Assembly (NCBI GenBank): GCA_021769025.1
Contig: JAETTS010000183.1
Span: 1 to 5,724 of the forward strand
DNA from: Enterocloster bolteae
GTDB taxonomy: Bacteria > Bacillota_A > Clostridia > Lachnospirales > Lachnospiraceae
DNA length: 5,724 nt
Reading direction: 5' to 3'
Positions 1-5,724 of this stretch are shown here, in pieces. How positions within the stretch are numbered: the first letter of the stretch is position 1; each line of letters starts with the position of its first letter. The notes beneath the pieces are model-generated. The model saw only the letters and a program-made list of their open reading frames with translations, did not search any database and was not told the origin of the DNA. Made by a program: the position numbers and the translations under genes.

Positions 1-905
1 GTCATGCTGACCGTCATTCCCCAGAAACAAGCCTGGGTATAGGTCTTATCATGAAATCTTTGTATCCCAAGAAACAGCATCGTCAAGGTCACCAGGCTGC
101 CAACCCAGAGAACCCACCACCGATTGTCTCCTTCCAATATAAACACCGTGCCTAAAAGCCTGAAATAGGCGGCGGCAAGAACCGACAAAAACAGGAAAAT
201 GCTGCTTAGCAGATAAAACGCATTTCCTGTCTTATAAATATGAAGTTTCTTTTCCGCCAAAACACTGGCACCAAAAAACACGCCGGACAAGGCCAGCACC
301 AGAAATGCTTTGAAAAAGCTGGGCAGAACTCTCCATGAAGTGGTAGCAAAGATGATTCCAGCCAATACCACCAGAATCACCCCGATAATCAGAGCCGCTG
401 TTCCCATACTGCTGTCAGATATGGCCTTCTGACTCACAGCCACAGGGTCCGGCTGTCGAAACGGTGGCTGCGGTGGCTGCGGCATTCGTGCCTCTGTCTG
501 CTCTCCTTCCGCCAGCCCCTTAGATGCACACTCTGATGGCTCTCCTGGTTCCCGCAACCGGTCTCCAGGCAAAGACTCTGGCTGTTCCTCCTGTACCTGC
601 ATCCGATCACCAGGCACACGCTCTGGCTGTTCCTTCCATCCATACTCCCTATCGTCACACACAGCCTTTAACGGTGCCTGCCCACAGATGCCTTCCCCCT
701 TCACCGCCTCATTGGACACGGCATCTTCTTCTGCCTTCTTTGCTGCCTGCCACAGCCCTTTGGCCAGCACAGCACTTTGCTCCGCCCTGGCAAACTCGGC
801 AATCTTTCTCTTATACTCTCCATTTTGAACGCACAAAATAATGATGATCACCAACTCCACAATGGGAGCAGCCAGCCAGGCAAAAACCAACAGTATAAAC
901 AACAT
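1..905 (-). CDS. Uncharacterised multi-pass membrane protein with repeat-bearing linker (partial, C-terminus outside window)
   Basis: The function is unknown to me. The frame stays open for 301 codons from the ATG at 905 and runs off the left edge. Residues 1-26 are one hydrophobic segment, followed by a basic patch (YKRK, 31-34), which suggests the following part is cytoplasmic. Residues 30-62 form a charged, Ala/Glu/Lys-rich, probably helical stretch. Residues 63-165 are a hydrophilic linker with a 15-residue repeat (EQPE..PGDR) and a PQPPQPP run (142-148). From about 168 come hydrophobic segments near 168-187, 197-217, 229-250 and 264-282. The pattern of a Gly/Ile/Val-rich helix, then 'TTSWRVLPSFFKA', then further helices resembles DUF2157/SCO7613-type membrane proteins, but that is a weak impression. 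The start follows the rseP stop by 8 bases; a GAGG at 911-914 with a 5-base spacer supports it and shows translational linkage to rseP. Three cysteines (74, 83, 126) lie in the linker without an obvious metal motif. Confidence 0.85.
   Translation of the reverse strand, partial: MLFILLVFAWLAAPIVELVIIIILCVQNGEYKRKIAEFARAEQSAVLAKGLWQAAKKAEEDAVSNEAVKGEGICGQAPLKAVCDDREYGWKEQPERVPGDRMQVQEEQPESLPGDRLREPGEPSECASKGLAEGEQTEARMPQPPQPPFRQPDPVAVSQKAISDSSMGTAALIIGVILVVLAGIIFATTSWRVLPSFFKAFLVLALSGVFFGASVLAEKKLHIYKTGNAFYLLSSIFLFLSVLAAAYFRLLGTVFILEGDNRWWVLWVGSLVTLTMLFLGIQRFHDKTYTQACFWGMTVSM
462..482 (-). repeat. 9-base tandem repeat encoding a proline-rich run
   Basis: The plus strand shows CGGTGGCTG twice in a row followed by CGG, encoding PQPPQPP on the minus strand (residues 142-148), just before the first helix of the multi-pass domain. 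Confidence 0.6.
531..635 (-). repeat. Degenerate 45-base tandem repeat inside the linker of the membrane protein
   Basis: Two adjacent in-frame units (635-591 and 590-546) match at 34 of 45 bases by hand count. Each encodes EEQPE/KEQPE followed by a PGDR core 15 residues apart. The 13-base core at 576-588 recurs exactly at 621-633. A weaker third start (GGAGAGCCATCAGAG, 545-531) keeps the 45-base period and encodes GEPSE. The period is a multiple of three, so copy changes keep the frame. Confidence 0.7.
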
Positions 906-910
906 AAGCC

Positions 911-914
911 CCTC
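911..914 (-). promoter_or_regulatory. Ribosome binding site of the uncharacterised membrane protein gene
   Basis: GAGG (in AGAGGGG) on the minus strand, 5 bases before the ATG at 905 and overlapping the TAG stop of rseP by one base. Ribosomes ending rseP could re-initiate here, so the two genes are likely translated in step. Confidence 0.6.
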
Positions 915-1975
915 TACTTCTTAAAAAACAAGATCGAAATGTCATTGAAGAGAACCAGAATCATAAGCCCCATCAAAACCGCCATACCTGCCATATGAAC
1001 CATGCCCTCCTTCTCTTTATCAATGGGCTTGCCCCGTACAGCCTCAATAATCAGAAATACCAGCCGTCCTCCGTCAAGCGCCGGAATTGGCAGCAGGTTC
1101 ATCACCCCTAAATTGGCGCTTAAAAGCACGCACAGATTCATCAGTGTCAGAATCATGGTCTCGATTCCATAAGGAATGGTCTCCTTCACCGTATCGTCGA
1201 TGATGCTCACCATTCTTACCGGTCCGGCCATGTCATCCATACCTACCTGCCCACGAAACATCATGGCCAAACTTTTTAATGCCGTCTTGATACAGTACAC
1301 ACCTTCATAGGCACCGTATTTTAGTATCTCACCCACCCCGTTTGCCGGACGATAATACCCACTGACCACAATTCCCAGCATATAACTTCCAGACTCCTCC
1401 GAATACTTAGGCGTAATCACTGCAGTCCGTTTCTCCATAGTCTTCCCATCCCCGGAAGGCCTGACATATTCCACATTGACCGTCTCCGTAGGATGCAAAA
1501 GCCGGTAAAGCGTAATATCCCGGTAGACCACCACCGGCTCTCCATTTAACCTGGTGATAATGTCGCCTGCCTGCATCCCTTGCTCCTGGGCAGGGAATCC
1601 TTCCTGAACATCCACCAGTTCCGGCGCGTCATACCCTACCCTGCAGACAATCACGATTCCCAGCACAAATGCCAGGATAAAGTTAAAAATCGGCCCTGCA
1701 GCCACCACCGCGATTCTGGCCCACACCGGTTTGTTGACAAAGGCTTTGGGATCCTTGTCGTCCTCATCCTCCCCTAACATCATACAGGAACCGCCAAATG
1801 GCAGGATTTTTATGGAGTACCGGGTCTCTCCCCTTTGAATGCTCCATAACCTGGGCCCCATACCGATGGAAAACTCAATCACCCCGATCCCACATTTCTT
1901 CGCCACAATAAAATGGCCGAACTCATGGATCAAAACAATCAGTCCAAACACCAGAACTGCTGCAATCATGCTCAT
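914..1975 (-). CDS. rseP: RseP/RasP-type site-2 intramembrane zinc metalloprotease
   Basis: Membrane-embedded M50 metalloprotease that cuts transmembrane substrates such as anti-sigma factors and leftover signal peptides (known for RseP and B. subtilis RasP). Numbered from the ATG at 1975 (353 residues), the zinc-binding HEFGH is at 17-21 in the first membrane helix. AAGPIFN follows at 92-98, and one PDZ-like domain spans about 118-185, including GMQAGD. The third zinc ligand sits in the C-terminal NLLPIPALDGG motif (Asp301). All catalytic residues are present and the length is normal for the Firmicute single-PDZ form. An in-frame ATG at 1987 would add MTEY, but an AGGAGG directly abuts that ATG with no spacer, so I prefer 1975, which has a 12-base spacer. 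The gene lies 35 bases after dxr (23 if the outer ATG is used) and 8 bases before the uncharacterised membrane protein gene. Identity is very secure; the exact start is not. Confidence 0.96.
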   Translation of the reverse strand: MSMIAAVLVFGLIVLIHEFGHFIVAKKCGIGVIEFSIGMGPRLWSIQRGETRYSIKILPFGGSCMMLGEDEDDKDPKAFVNKPVWARIAVVAAGPIFNFILAFVLGIVIVCRVGYDAPELVDVQEGFPAQEQGMQAGDIITRLNGEPVVVYRDITLYRLLHPTETVNVEYVRPSGDGKTMEKRTAVITPKYSEESGSYMLGIVVSGYYRPANGVGEILKYGAYEGVYCIKTALKSLAMMFRGQVGMDDMAGPVRMVSIIDDTVKETIPYGIETMILTLMNLCVLLSANLGVMNLLPIPALDGGRLVFLIIEAVRGKPIDKEKEGMVHMAGMAVLMGLMILVLFNDISILFFKK

Positions 1976-1987
1976 ATATTCTGTCAT

Positions 1988-1993
1988 CCTCCT
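1988..1993 (-). promoter_or_regulatory. Ribosome binding site of rseP (decides the start)
   Basis: A full AGGAGG on the minus strand directly touches the ATG at 1985-1987 with no spacer, which is too close for normal initiation there. The next in-frame ATG (1973-1975) has a 12-base spacer, slightly long but workable; a third ATG (1967-1969) has 18. This favours initiation at 1975. Confidence 0.7.
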
Positions 1994-2010
1994 AATGGAT
2001 TTCTCTCAAT

Positions 2011-3156
2011 TTAACCTTGCCGCCTTTTAAGCATATCATATGTCTCCCTCTCTGCCTCCAGAATCTGCTCCACCGTAGGATTCTCCACCACCTGGTGGCT
2101 CTCCATCGCTGACTGGATCATATCCACAATGGCCAGATATGGAATCTTCCTGTGTAAAAACTGCCCCACCGCATACTCATTGGCCGCGTTAAACACCGTA
2201 GGCATGGAACCGCCTGTTTTTCCCGCCTCATAAGCCATAGAAAGCGCCGGGAAATTCTTAACATCCGGCTTCTCAAAGGCGATCTGGTTCATAGCCCAGA
2301 AATCCAGCCGTTCTCCCGGCAGGTACCGCCGCTCCGGATAATACAGGGCATACTGGATAGGAAGCCGCAAATCCGGCGTTCCAAGCTGGGCCATCACCGC
2401 CCCATCTTTGAATTCCACCATAGAATGGATCACGCTTTTCGGCTGTATCACCACCTGCACCTGATCCATAGCCACGTCGAACAGCCACTTAGCCTCCATC
2501 ACCTCCAGGCCTTTATTCACCATGGTGGAAGAATCGATGGTGATCTTCCTTCCCATGGCCCAGTTGGGATGCTTCAGGGCATCCTCCACCTGGATATCCT
2601 TCATCTCCTCCATGGTTCTCCCGCGAAACGGTCCCCCTGAGGCGGTCAGAAGAATTTTCTCGATCTGTCCTTTGTTCTCCCCGTTTAAGCACTGGAAAAT
2701 GGCGCTGTGCTCACTGTCCACCGGCAGAATGGACACCTTCTTTTGTTTTGCCAGAGGCATGATGATATGGCCGGCTGTCACCAGGGTCTCCTTGTTGGCC
2801 AGGGCAATATCTTTTCCCGCCTCCATAGCCGCTATGGCCGGCTGGATTCCGATCATCCCCACCACAGCCGCCACCAGAATCTCTGCCTCTTTCTCTGTCG
2901 CCACTTCCAGGAGTCCATCCATGCCGGATACCACCCGCACCGGAAGATCCCTTACCTTTTCTCTTAATTCCTTTGCCTTTTCCTCATCCCAGACGCAGGC
3001 CAGGCCAGGGCCGAATTCCCGAATCTGCTTCTCCAAAAGACCGATATTGCTTCCCGCCGCCACAGCCGTCACCTGAATATCCCCATTCAGCCTGACAATA
3101 TCCAGGGTCTGGGTACCGATAGAACCTGTAGAACCTAATATGGAAATTTTCTTCAT
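2011..3156 (-). CDS. dxr: 1-deoxy-D-xylulose 5-phosphate reductoisomerase
   Basis: Converts DXP to 2-C-methyl-D-erythritol 4-phosphate with NADPH and a divalent metal, the committed step of the MEP isoprenoid pathway, in the cytoplasm. From the ATG at 3156 the protein has 381 residues, a normal length. The NADPH loop GSTGSIG is at 8-14 and ANKETLV at 120-126. The metal ligands are in VDSEHS (Asp147, Glu149) and KGLEVMEAKWLF (Glu218, Glu221). Substrate-binding elements are ASGGPFR (172-178), HPNW (196-199) and DSSTMVNK (208-215). Everything expected of an active enzyme, and hence of the fosmidomycin target, is intact. A longer frame begins at 3171 inside the cdsA stop, but MKKISILGSTG is the usual family start, and GAGG at 3164-3167 has a 7-base spacer to 3156. 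It lies 11 bases after cdsA. Its product feeds the C5 units used by UppS, encoded two genes upstream. Confidence 0.98.
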   Translation of the reverse strand: MKKISILGSTGSIGTQTLDIVRLNGDIQVTAVAAGSNIGLLEKQIREFGPGLACVWDEEKAKELREKVRDLPVRVVSGMDGLLEVATEKEAEILVAAVVGMIGIQPAIAAMEAGKDIALANKETLVTAGHIIMPLAKQKKVSILPVDSEHSAIFQCLNGENKGQIEKILLTASGGPFRGRTMEEMKDIQVEDALKHPNWAMGRKITIDSSTMVNKGLEVMEAKWLFDVAMDQVQVVIQPKSVIHSMVEFKDGAVMAQLGTPDLRLPIQYALYYPERRYLPGERLDFWAMNQIAFEKPDVKNFPALSMAYEAGKTGGSMPTVFNAANEYAVGQFLHRKIPYLAIVDMIQSAMESHQVVENPTVEQILEAERETYDMLKRRQG

Positions 3157-3163
3157 AAGCCTG

Positions 3164-3167
3164 CCTC
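3164..3167 (-). promoter_or_regulatory. Ribosome binding site of dxr (decides the start)
   Basis: GAGG within GAGAGG on the minus strand, 7 bases before the ATG at 3156 and immediately after the cdsA stop codon. The outer in-frame ATG at 3171 has no purine-rich site before it. Confidence 0.65.
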
Positions 3168-3971
3168 TCATATCATCAAAAATGTCACCGCAAAATAAAT
3201 AGCCGGAGCCGTGAAGATCATGCTGTCAAACCGATCCAGCACACCTCCATGGCCGGGAATCAGATGGCCGTAATCCTTCACCTGATGATTCCTCTTGATG
3301 GCGGAAGCCGCCAGATCCCCCACCTGGGAGATCACCGCCGCGATGGCACAGGCCAGGGCGCATACCGTCCGCGGGTTTGCCACCTCCATCATCTGGCCCC
3401 GGAATACCAGGGCATACACATACCCCAGGGCAGCCGCTCCCAGGACACCTCCCACAGCACCTTCGATGGATTTTTTCGGGCTTAAAACCGGAGCCAGCTT
3501 GTGTTTCCCAAGAAGCATTCCGAAACAGTAAGCACACGTATCACATCCCCAGGAGCTAATGAAGATCAGCCATACCATATAGGCCCCATCCGGCATCTGA
3601 CGCACCTGATACAGATAGGAAAGCATCACCGCCACATAAAACACCCCAAAGAATACTACGGTAATCTCCTCTGTTTTATACTTTGGAAATGTAAATACAT
3701 AGAGACTCATCAAAAGCATAAGCGCCGCAATGGCCATCAAAGTCACAAACTGCTGGCCATCAAACCATAAAAGCCCATAATAGAAAACACAGGCGCTGTA
3801 TCCGATCCATGCCAGAGGGGTCCTCTCGATCTTCATCACCCGATACAGTTCAAACAGACCTACAAGGGAAATCATCCCCACAACCCCAAAAAGTATGCCA
3901 CCTCCTGCACCTACCACCAAAAGCGCCAGGATTACCAGTATAATCCCGCTGACTAAGCGTGTCGTAAACAT
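3168..3971 (-). CDS. cdsA: Phosphatidate cytidylyltransferase (CDP-diacylglycerol synthase)
   Basis: Integral membrane enzyme that makes CDP-diacylglycerol from CTP and phosphatidic acid, the branch-point precursor of bacterial phospholipids. The 267-residue protein is hydrophobic throughout, with roughly eight predicted membrane segments. The family signature S-x-x-K-R-x4-K-D-x-G-x2-x-P-G-H-G-G-x-x-D-R-x-D is complete at residues 223-249, including Lys232-Asp233, His241, Asp246 and Asp249. A second conserved region, CDTCAYCFGMLLGKHKLAP followed by LSPKKSIEG, lies before it. Length and N-terminus (MFTTRLVSGI) are typical. The start at 3971 has AAGGAG at 3981-3986 with a 9-base spacer. The stop (TGA, 3168-3170) lies 11 bases before the dxr start, so the two are probably translationally linked. 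The 53-base gap from uppS holds a small inverted repeat. Confidence 0.98.
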   Translation of the reverse strand: MFTTRLVSGIILVILALLVVGAGGGILFGVVGMISLVGLFELYRVMKIERTPLAWIGYSACVFYYGLLWFDGQQFVTLMAIAALMLLMSLYVFTFPKYKTEEITVVFFGVFYVAVMLSYLYQVRQMPDGAYMVWLIFISSWGCDTCAYCFGMLLGKHKLAPVLSPKKSIEGAVGGVLGAAALGYVYALVFRGQMMEVANPRTVCALACAIAAVISQVGDLAASAIKRNHQVKDYGHLIPGHGGVLDRFDSMIFTAPAIYFAVTFLMI

Positions 3972-3995
3972 CCGGCTTCACTCCTTCCCTTAAGC

Positions 3996-4010
3996 CAGCT
4001 TCTTAAGCTG
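3996..4010 (-). repeat. Small inverted repeat in the uppS-cdsA gap
   Basis: CAGCTT and AAGCTG separated by three bases form a perfect 6-pair stem in the 53-base spacer. The motif CTTAAGC also occurs twice on the plus strand, at 3989-3995 and 4002-4008. There is no U-run after it, so it is not an intrinsic terminator. It may be chance or a weak RNA processing site. Confidence 0.35.
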
Positions 4011-4024
4011 CACCTTCCCCTCGC

Positions 4025-4741
4025 CTACTTCCTCCCGCCAAACCTTCTCTCTCTTCCATTGTACGCTATGACAGCCTTTTCCAATTCTTCCTTATTGAAA
4101 TCCGGCCAAAGGCAATCCGTAATGTAAAACTCCGTGTAGGCCAGCTGCCAGAGCAGGTAGTTGGACAGCCTCATCTCTCCACTGGTACGGATCAAAAGAT
4201 CCGGATCCGGAATGTCCCTGGTGTCCAGATAAGAATGAAACAGGCTCTCGTCAATGGAAGACACATCCTTTCCATTTCTTCTGTAATCCTCCACCAACTT
4301 CCTGGCCGCCCTGACGATCTCATCCCTTCCGCCGTAGTTTACCGCAATGACAAAGGTCATTCCTGTATTGTCCTTTGTTCCTTCCACCAACCGATCGATG
4401 CCCTGTATAATATCCGGTGCAAACCGGCTTTTTTCCCCAATCATTTTTACTCTCACATTGTTCTCGGAAGCAATTTTTAAAAGGCGGACCATATAGTACC
4501 GAAACAGCTGCATTAGCGCCCCCACTTCTTCCGTGGACCGTTTCCAGTTTTCTGTAGAAAATCCATAGATCGTAAAATATCCGATTCCCATTCTGGCCGC
4601 TTCTTCCACCATGATCTCCAAGGTCTCACATCCGGCCTTATGGCCCATAGCCCTGGGCACGCCCTTCTTTTTCGCCCACCGTCCGTTTCCATCCAGTATC
4701 ACCGCCACATGCTGTGGGATCACCATATTCTCTAAGCTCAT
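4025..4741 (-). CDS. uppS: Isoprenyl transferase (di-trans,poly-cis-undecaprenyl diphosphate synthase)
   Basis: Cis-prenyltransferase that adds isopentenyl units to farnesyl diphosphate to give the C55 undecaprenyl carrier for peptidoglycan and other wall polymers; cytosolic, acting at the membrane surface. From the ATG at 4741 it has 238 residues, the usual size. Catalytic Asp17 is in ILDGNGRWAKK (15-25). RAMGH (30-34) binds the diphosphate, and YGFSTENWKR (59-68) and NYGGRDEI (135-142) follow. PDLLIRTSGEMRLSNYLLWQ (180-199) carries Arg185, Ser187, Glu189 and Arg191, and the family ending ERRFGG is at 231-236. An in-frame ATG at 4762 would add MCVWEER, but GGGAGG at 4747-4752 with a 5-base spacer points to 4741, and the outer ATG lies inside a predicted hairpin. 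The product length (C55) is assumed from the Firmicute context; UppS and shorter-chain relatives share these motifs. Confidence 0.97.
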   Translation of the reverse strand: MSLENMVIPQHVAVILDGNGRWAKKKGVPRAMGHKAGCETLEIMVEEAARMGIGYFTIYGFSTENWKRSTEEVGALMQLFRYYMVRLLKIASENNVRVKMIGEKSRFAPDIIQGIDRLVEGTKDNTGMTFVIAVNYGGRDEIVRAARKLVEDYRRNGKDVSSIDESLFHSYLDTRDIPDPDLLIRTSGEMRLSNYLLWQLAYTEFYITDCLWPDFNKEELEKAVIAYNGRERRFGGRK

Positions 4742-4746
4742 TCTTT

Positions 4747-4752
4747 CCTCCC
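4747..4752 (-). promoter_or_regulatory. Ribosome binding site of uppS (decides the start)
   Basis: GGGAGG on the minus strand lies 5 bases before the ATG at 4741 and inside the longer alternative frame that begins at 4762. It fixes the uppS start. Only one base separates it from the 3' foot of the hairpin in the frr-uppS gap. Confidence 0.8.
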
Positions 4753-4753
4753 A

Positions 4754-4793
4754 AACACACATAAAGGGCAGGTATCTCCCGCCCCCGTGTATT
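4754..4793 (-). promoter_or_regulatory. Two-part hairpin in the frr-uppS gap
   Basis: In the transcript an inner 7-pair stem, GGGCGGG (4784-4778) with CCUGCCC (4772-4766), closes an AGAUA loop. An outer 7-pair stem, AAUACAC (4793-4787) with GUGUGUU (4760-4754), encloses it across an internal loop of 2 and 5 bases. Each stem has one G-U pair. It begins in the frr stop codon and ends one base before the uppS Shine-Dalgarno. The run after the inner stem (UUUAUGUGUGUUU) is only loosely U-rich, so this is a poor terminator; an attenuator, an RNA processing or stabilising element, or a modulator of uppS initiation is more plausible. The structure is read by eye with no energy computed. Confidence 0.5.
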
Positions 4794-5346
4794 AAACTGT
4801 CATGATCTCTTTTGTCTTGGCCTCTACAGCCTTGTCCACCTTCTCGATCATCTTGTCTGTGATCTTCTGCATCTTATCTTCTGCCAGTTCCTGGTCATCC
4901 TCGGAAAACTCCCCGGCCTTCTCCATCTTCTTGAAGGTCTCATTGGCATCCCGGCGGATGTTGCGGATGGCTACCTTGGTGGCCTCGCCTTTCTTCTTCA
5001 CGTCCTTGGCAAGCTGCTTTCTTCTCTCCTCTGTCAATTCCGGAAATACCAGACGGATCACAGTGCCGTCATTGGTGGGATTGATGCCAAGGTCGGAGGT
5101 GTGGATGGCTTTCTCAATGGCTTTTAACAGGCTTTTCTCCCAGGGCTGGATGACGATCATCCTGGCCTCGGGCACCGAGATATTGCCTACCTGCTGGATA
5201 GGCGTAGGGGTTCCATAGTAATCCACCTTAATCTTGTCCAGCACATGAGGGTTAGCCCGTCCTGCACGGATGGATGCATACTCGCTCTGGAGTACATCCA
5301 GAGACTTGTTCATCTTGTCTTCATACATCTTTAACTTTTCTTCCAT
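4792..5346 (-). CDS. frr: Ribosome recycling factor
   Basis: Cytosolic factor that, with EF-G, splits the post-termination ribosome complex. From the ATG at 5346 it has 184 residues, matching the usual 185. Visible family blocks are IRAGRANP (26-33), VDYYGTPTPIQQV (41-53), SDLGINP (84-90), LTEERRKQL (104-112) and the RNIRRDAN block (128-135), which carries the conserved arginines that contact ribosomal RNA. The rest of the C-terminal part is strongly helical and charged, as expected for the three-helix bundle arm. A longer frame begins at 5361 in an ATGA overlap with the pyrH stop, but it has no Shine-Dalgarno. AAGGAG at 5353-5358 with a 6-base spacer supports 5346. It starts 11 bases after pyrH, the standard pairing in bacteria, and is followed by a 50-base gap with a hairpin before uppS. 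Confidence 0.98.
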   Translation of the reverse strand: MEEKLKMYEDKMNKSLDVLQSEYASIRAGRANPHVLDKIKVDYYGTPTPIQQVGNISVPEARMIVIQPWEKSLLKAIEKAIHTSDLGINPTNDGTVIRLVFPELTEERRKQLAKDVKKKGEATKVAIRNIRRDANETFKKMEKAGEFSEDDQELAEDKMQKITDKMIEKVDKAVEAKTKEIMTV

Positions 5347-5352
5347 GGCTTT

Positions 5353-5358
5353 CTCCTT
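5353..5358 (-). promoter_or_regulatory. Ribosome binding site of frr (decides the start)
   Basis: AAGGAG on the minus strand, 6 bases before the ATG at 5346, overlapping the last base of the pyrH stop codon. It rules in 5346 over the ATG at 5361, which has no such site. Confidence 0.8.
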
Positions 5359-5724
5359 CATTCTACGGTCACAATAGTGCCGTTTATTTTCCCTTGCATC
5401 GCGTTGGCAATGCTGTCCTTCTCATTCAAATCAAACACTGCCATGGGCATCTTGTGCTCCATACACATGATAGAAGCAGTCAGATCCACCACCGCCAGTT
5501 GCTTGTCAATCACTTCCTGAATTCCAATGGTATCGTACCGTTTTGCCTGGGGATTTACCGCCGGGTCGCTGTCGTACACGCCGTCAATGGACTTGGCAAG
5601 CAGGATACAGTCTGCATCCATCTCCACCGCCCTCAACGTGATGCCGGTATCTGTAGAAAAGTAAGGATGTCCCGTTCCTCCTGCAAAAAATACCACCTTG
5701 CCCTGTTTAAAATACTTGTTGGCC
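5358..5724 (-). CDS. pyrH: UMP kinase, C-terminal part (N-terminus outside window)
   Basis: Bacterial UMP kinase of the amino acid kinase fold, phosphorylating UMP to UDP with ATP in the pyrimidine pathway. The window shows the last 122 residues, about half of a normal protein of around 235; the start is beyond the right edge. The visible part opens with ANKYFKQGKVVFFAGGTGHP, the region around the conserved AxGTGxP segment. It continues with YFSTDT, the nucleotide-binding LLAKSIDGVYDSDP, a NPQAKRYD block, and the C-terminal substrate and oligomer segment ending INGTIVTVE. No break or missing block is seen. It is the first gene visible in the operon, and its stop overlaps an ATG in frame with frr (ATGA at 5358-5361). 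Bacterial PyrH is typically regulated by UTP and GTP; nothing here shows whether this one is. Confidence 0.97.
   Translation of the reverse strand, partial: ANKYFKQGKVVFFAGGTGHPYFSTDTGITLRAVEMDADCILLAKSIDGVYDSDPAVNPQAKRYDTIGIQEVIDKQLAVVDLTASIMCMEHKMPMAVFDLNEKDSIANAMQGKINGTIVTVE

Noticed and set aside
434..658. 74-codon minus-strand frame with a repetitive Ser/Cys/Arg product
   Set aside because: It overlaps the longer continuous frame of the membrane protein in another register. Its repeats are the same 45-base repeats read out of frame.
524..841. 105-codon open frame on the plus strand, Pro/His/Leu-rich
   Set aside because: Antisense to the linker of the membrane protein; its odd composition comes from the repeats there read backwards.
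1..905. Horizontally acquired cargo or mobile element at the left end
   Set aside because: No transposase, integrase, terminal repeat or att-like duplication is visible, and the gene is joined to rseP by an overlapping ribosome site, so insertion by a mobile element is unsupported.
2522..3076. 184-codon open frame on the plus strand
   Set aside because: It lies wholly antisense to dxr, whose motifs are complete. Its product is low-complexity and Ser/Pro-rich, unlike a real protein, and it is a by-product of dxr codon use.
4754..4793. Intrinsic terminator between frr and uppS
   Set aside because: The stem is GC-rich, but the following run is broken by A and G, and the downstream genes continue in the same direction with no visible promoter.
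4802..5218. 138-codon open frame on the plus strand
   Set aside because: Antisense to frr throughout; Ser/Leu-rich shadow of the frr helices without a credible ribosome site.

Overview
The window holds one continuous run of genes, all on the minus strand, from the conserved translation / isoprenoid / phospholipid cluster of Firmicutes. In transcription order (right to left) these are the 3' part of pyrH (UMP kinase), frr (ribosome recycling factor), an undecaprenyl diphosphate synthase (uppS), cdsA (CDP-diacylglycerol synthase), dxr (DXP reductoisomerase), rseP (site-2 protease) and an uncharacterised multi-pass membrane protein that runs off the left edge. Gene order, purine-rich Shine-Dalgarno sites (AGGAGG, GGGAGG, AAGGAG), close packing and protein wording such as RseP 'PFGGSCMMLGED' suggest a clostridial Firmicute, most likely a Lachnospiraceae member with roughly balanced G+C. 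The family-level assignment is an inference from recognition, not from a search.

Layout: 5724-5358 pyrH (N-terminus missing); 5346-4792 frr; 4741-4025 uppS; 3971-3168 cdsA; 3156-2011 dxr; 1975 (or 1987)-914 rseP; 905-1 membrane protein of unknown function (at least 301 residues, C-terminus missing). Gaps run from 8 to 53 bases and I see no promoter or convincing terminator, so the whole stretch reads as one operon transcribed from beyond the right edge. The two longest gaps, frr-uppS and uppS-cdsA, each contain an inverted repeat; the frr-uppS one is a sizeable two-part hairpin directly next to the uppS ribosome binding site.

How the genes fit together: PyrH supplies UDP and so feeds CTP, the co-substrate of CdsA. 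Frr recycles ribosomes. Dxr commits carbon to the MEP isoprenoid pathway, whose C5 units UppS condenses into the undecaprenyl carrier for cell-wall synthesis. CdsA activates phosphatidic acid for phospholipid synthesis. RseP cleaves membrane proteins within the bilayer. The operon therefore couples growth and translation to envelope precursor supply.

The least ordinary part is the left end. The position after rseP, where clostridia often carry ispG, is taken by a gene encoding an N-terminal membrane anchor, a charged helix, a repeat-bearing proline-rich linker and a hydrophobic multi-pass domain. No gene-free stretch exceeds 60 bases. I did not find a clearly new biological system: most of the window is well-conserved core genome.
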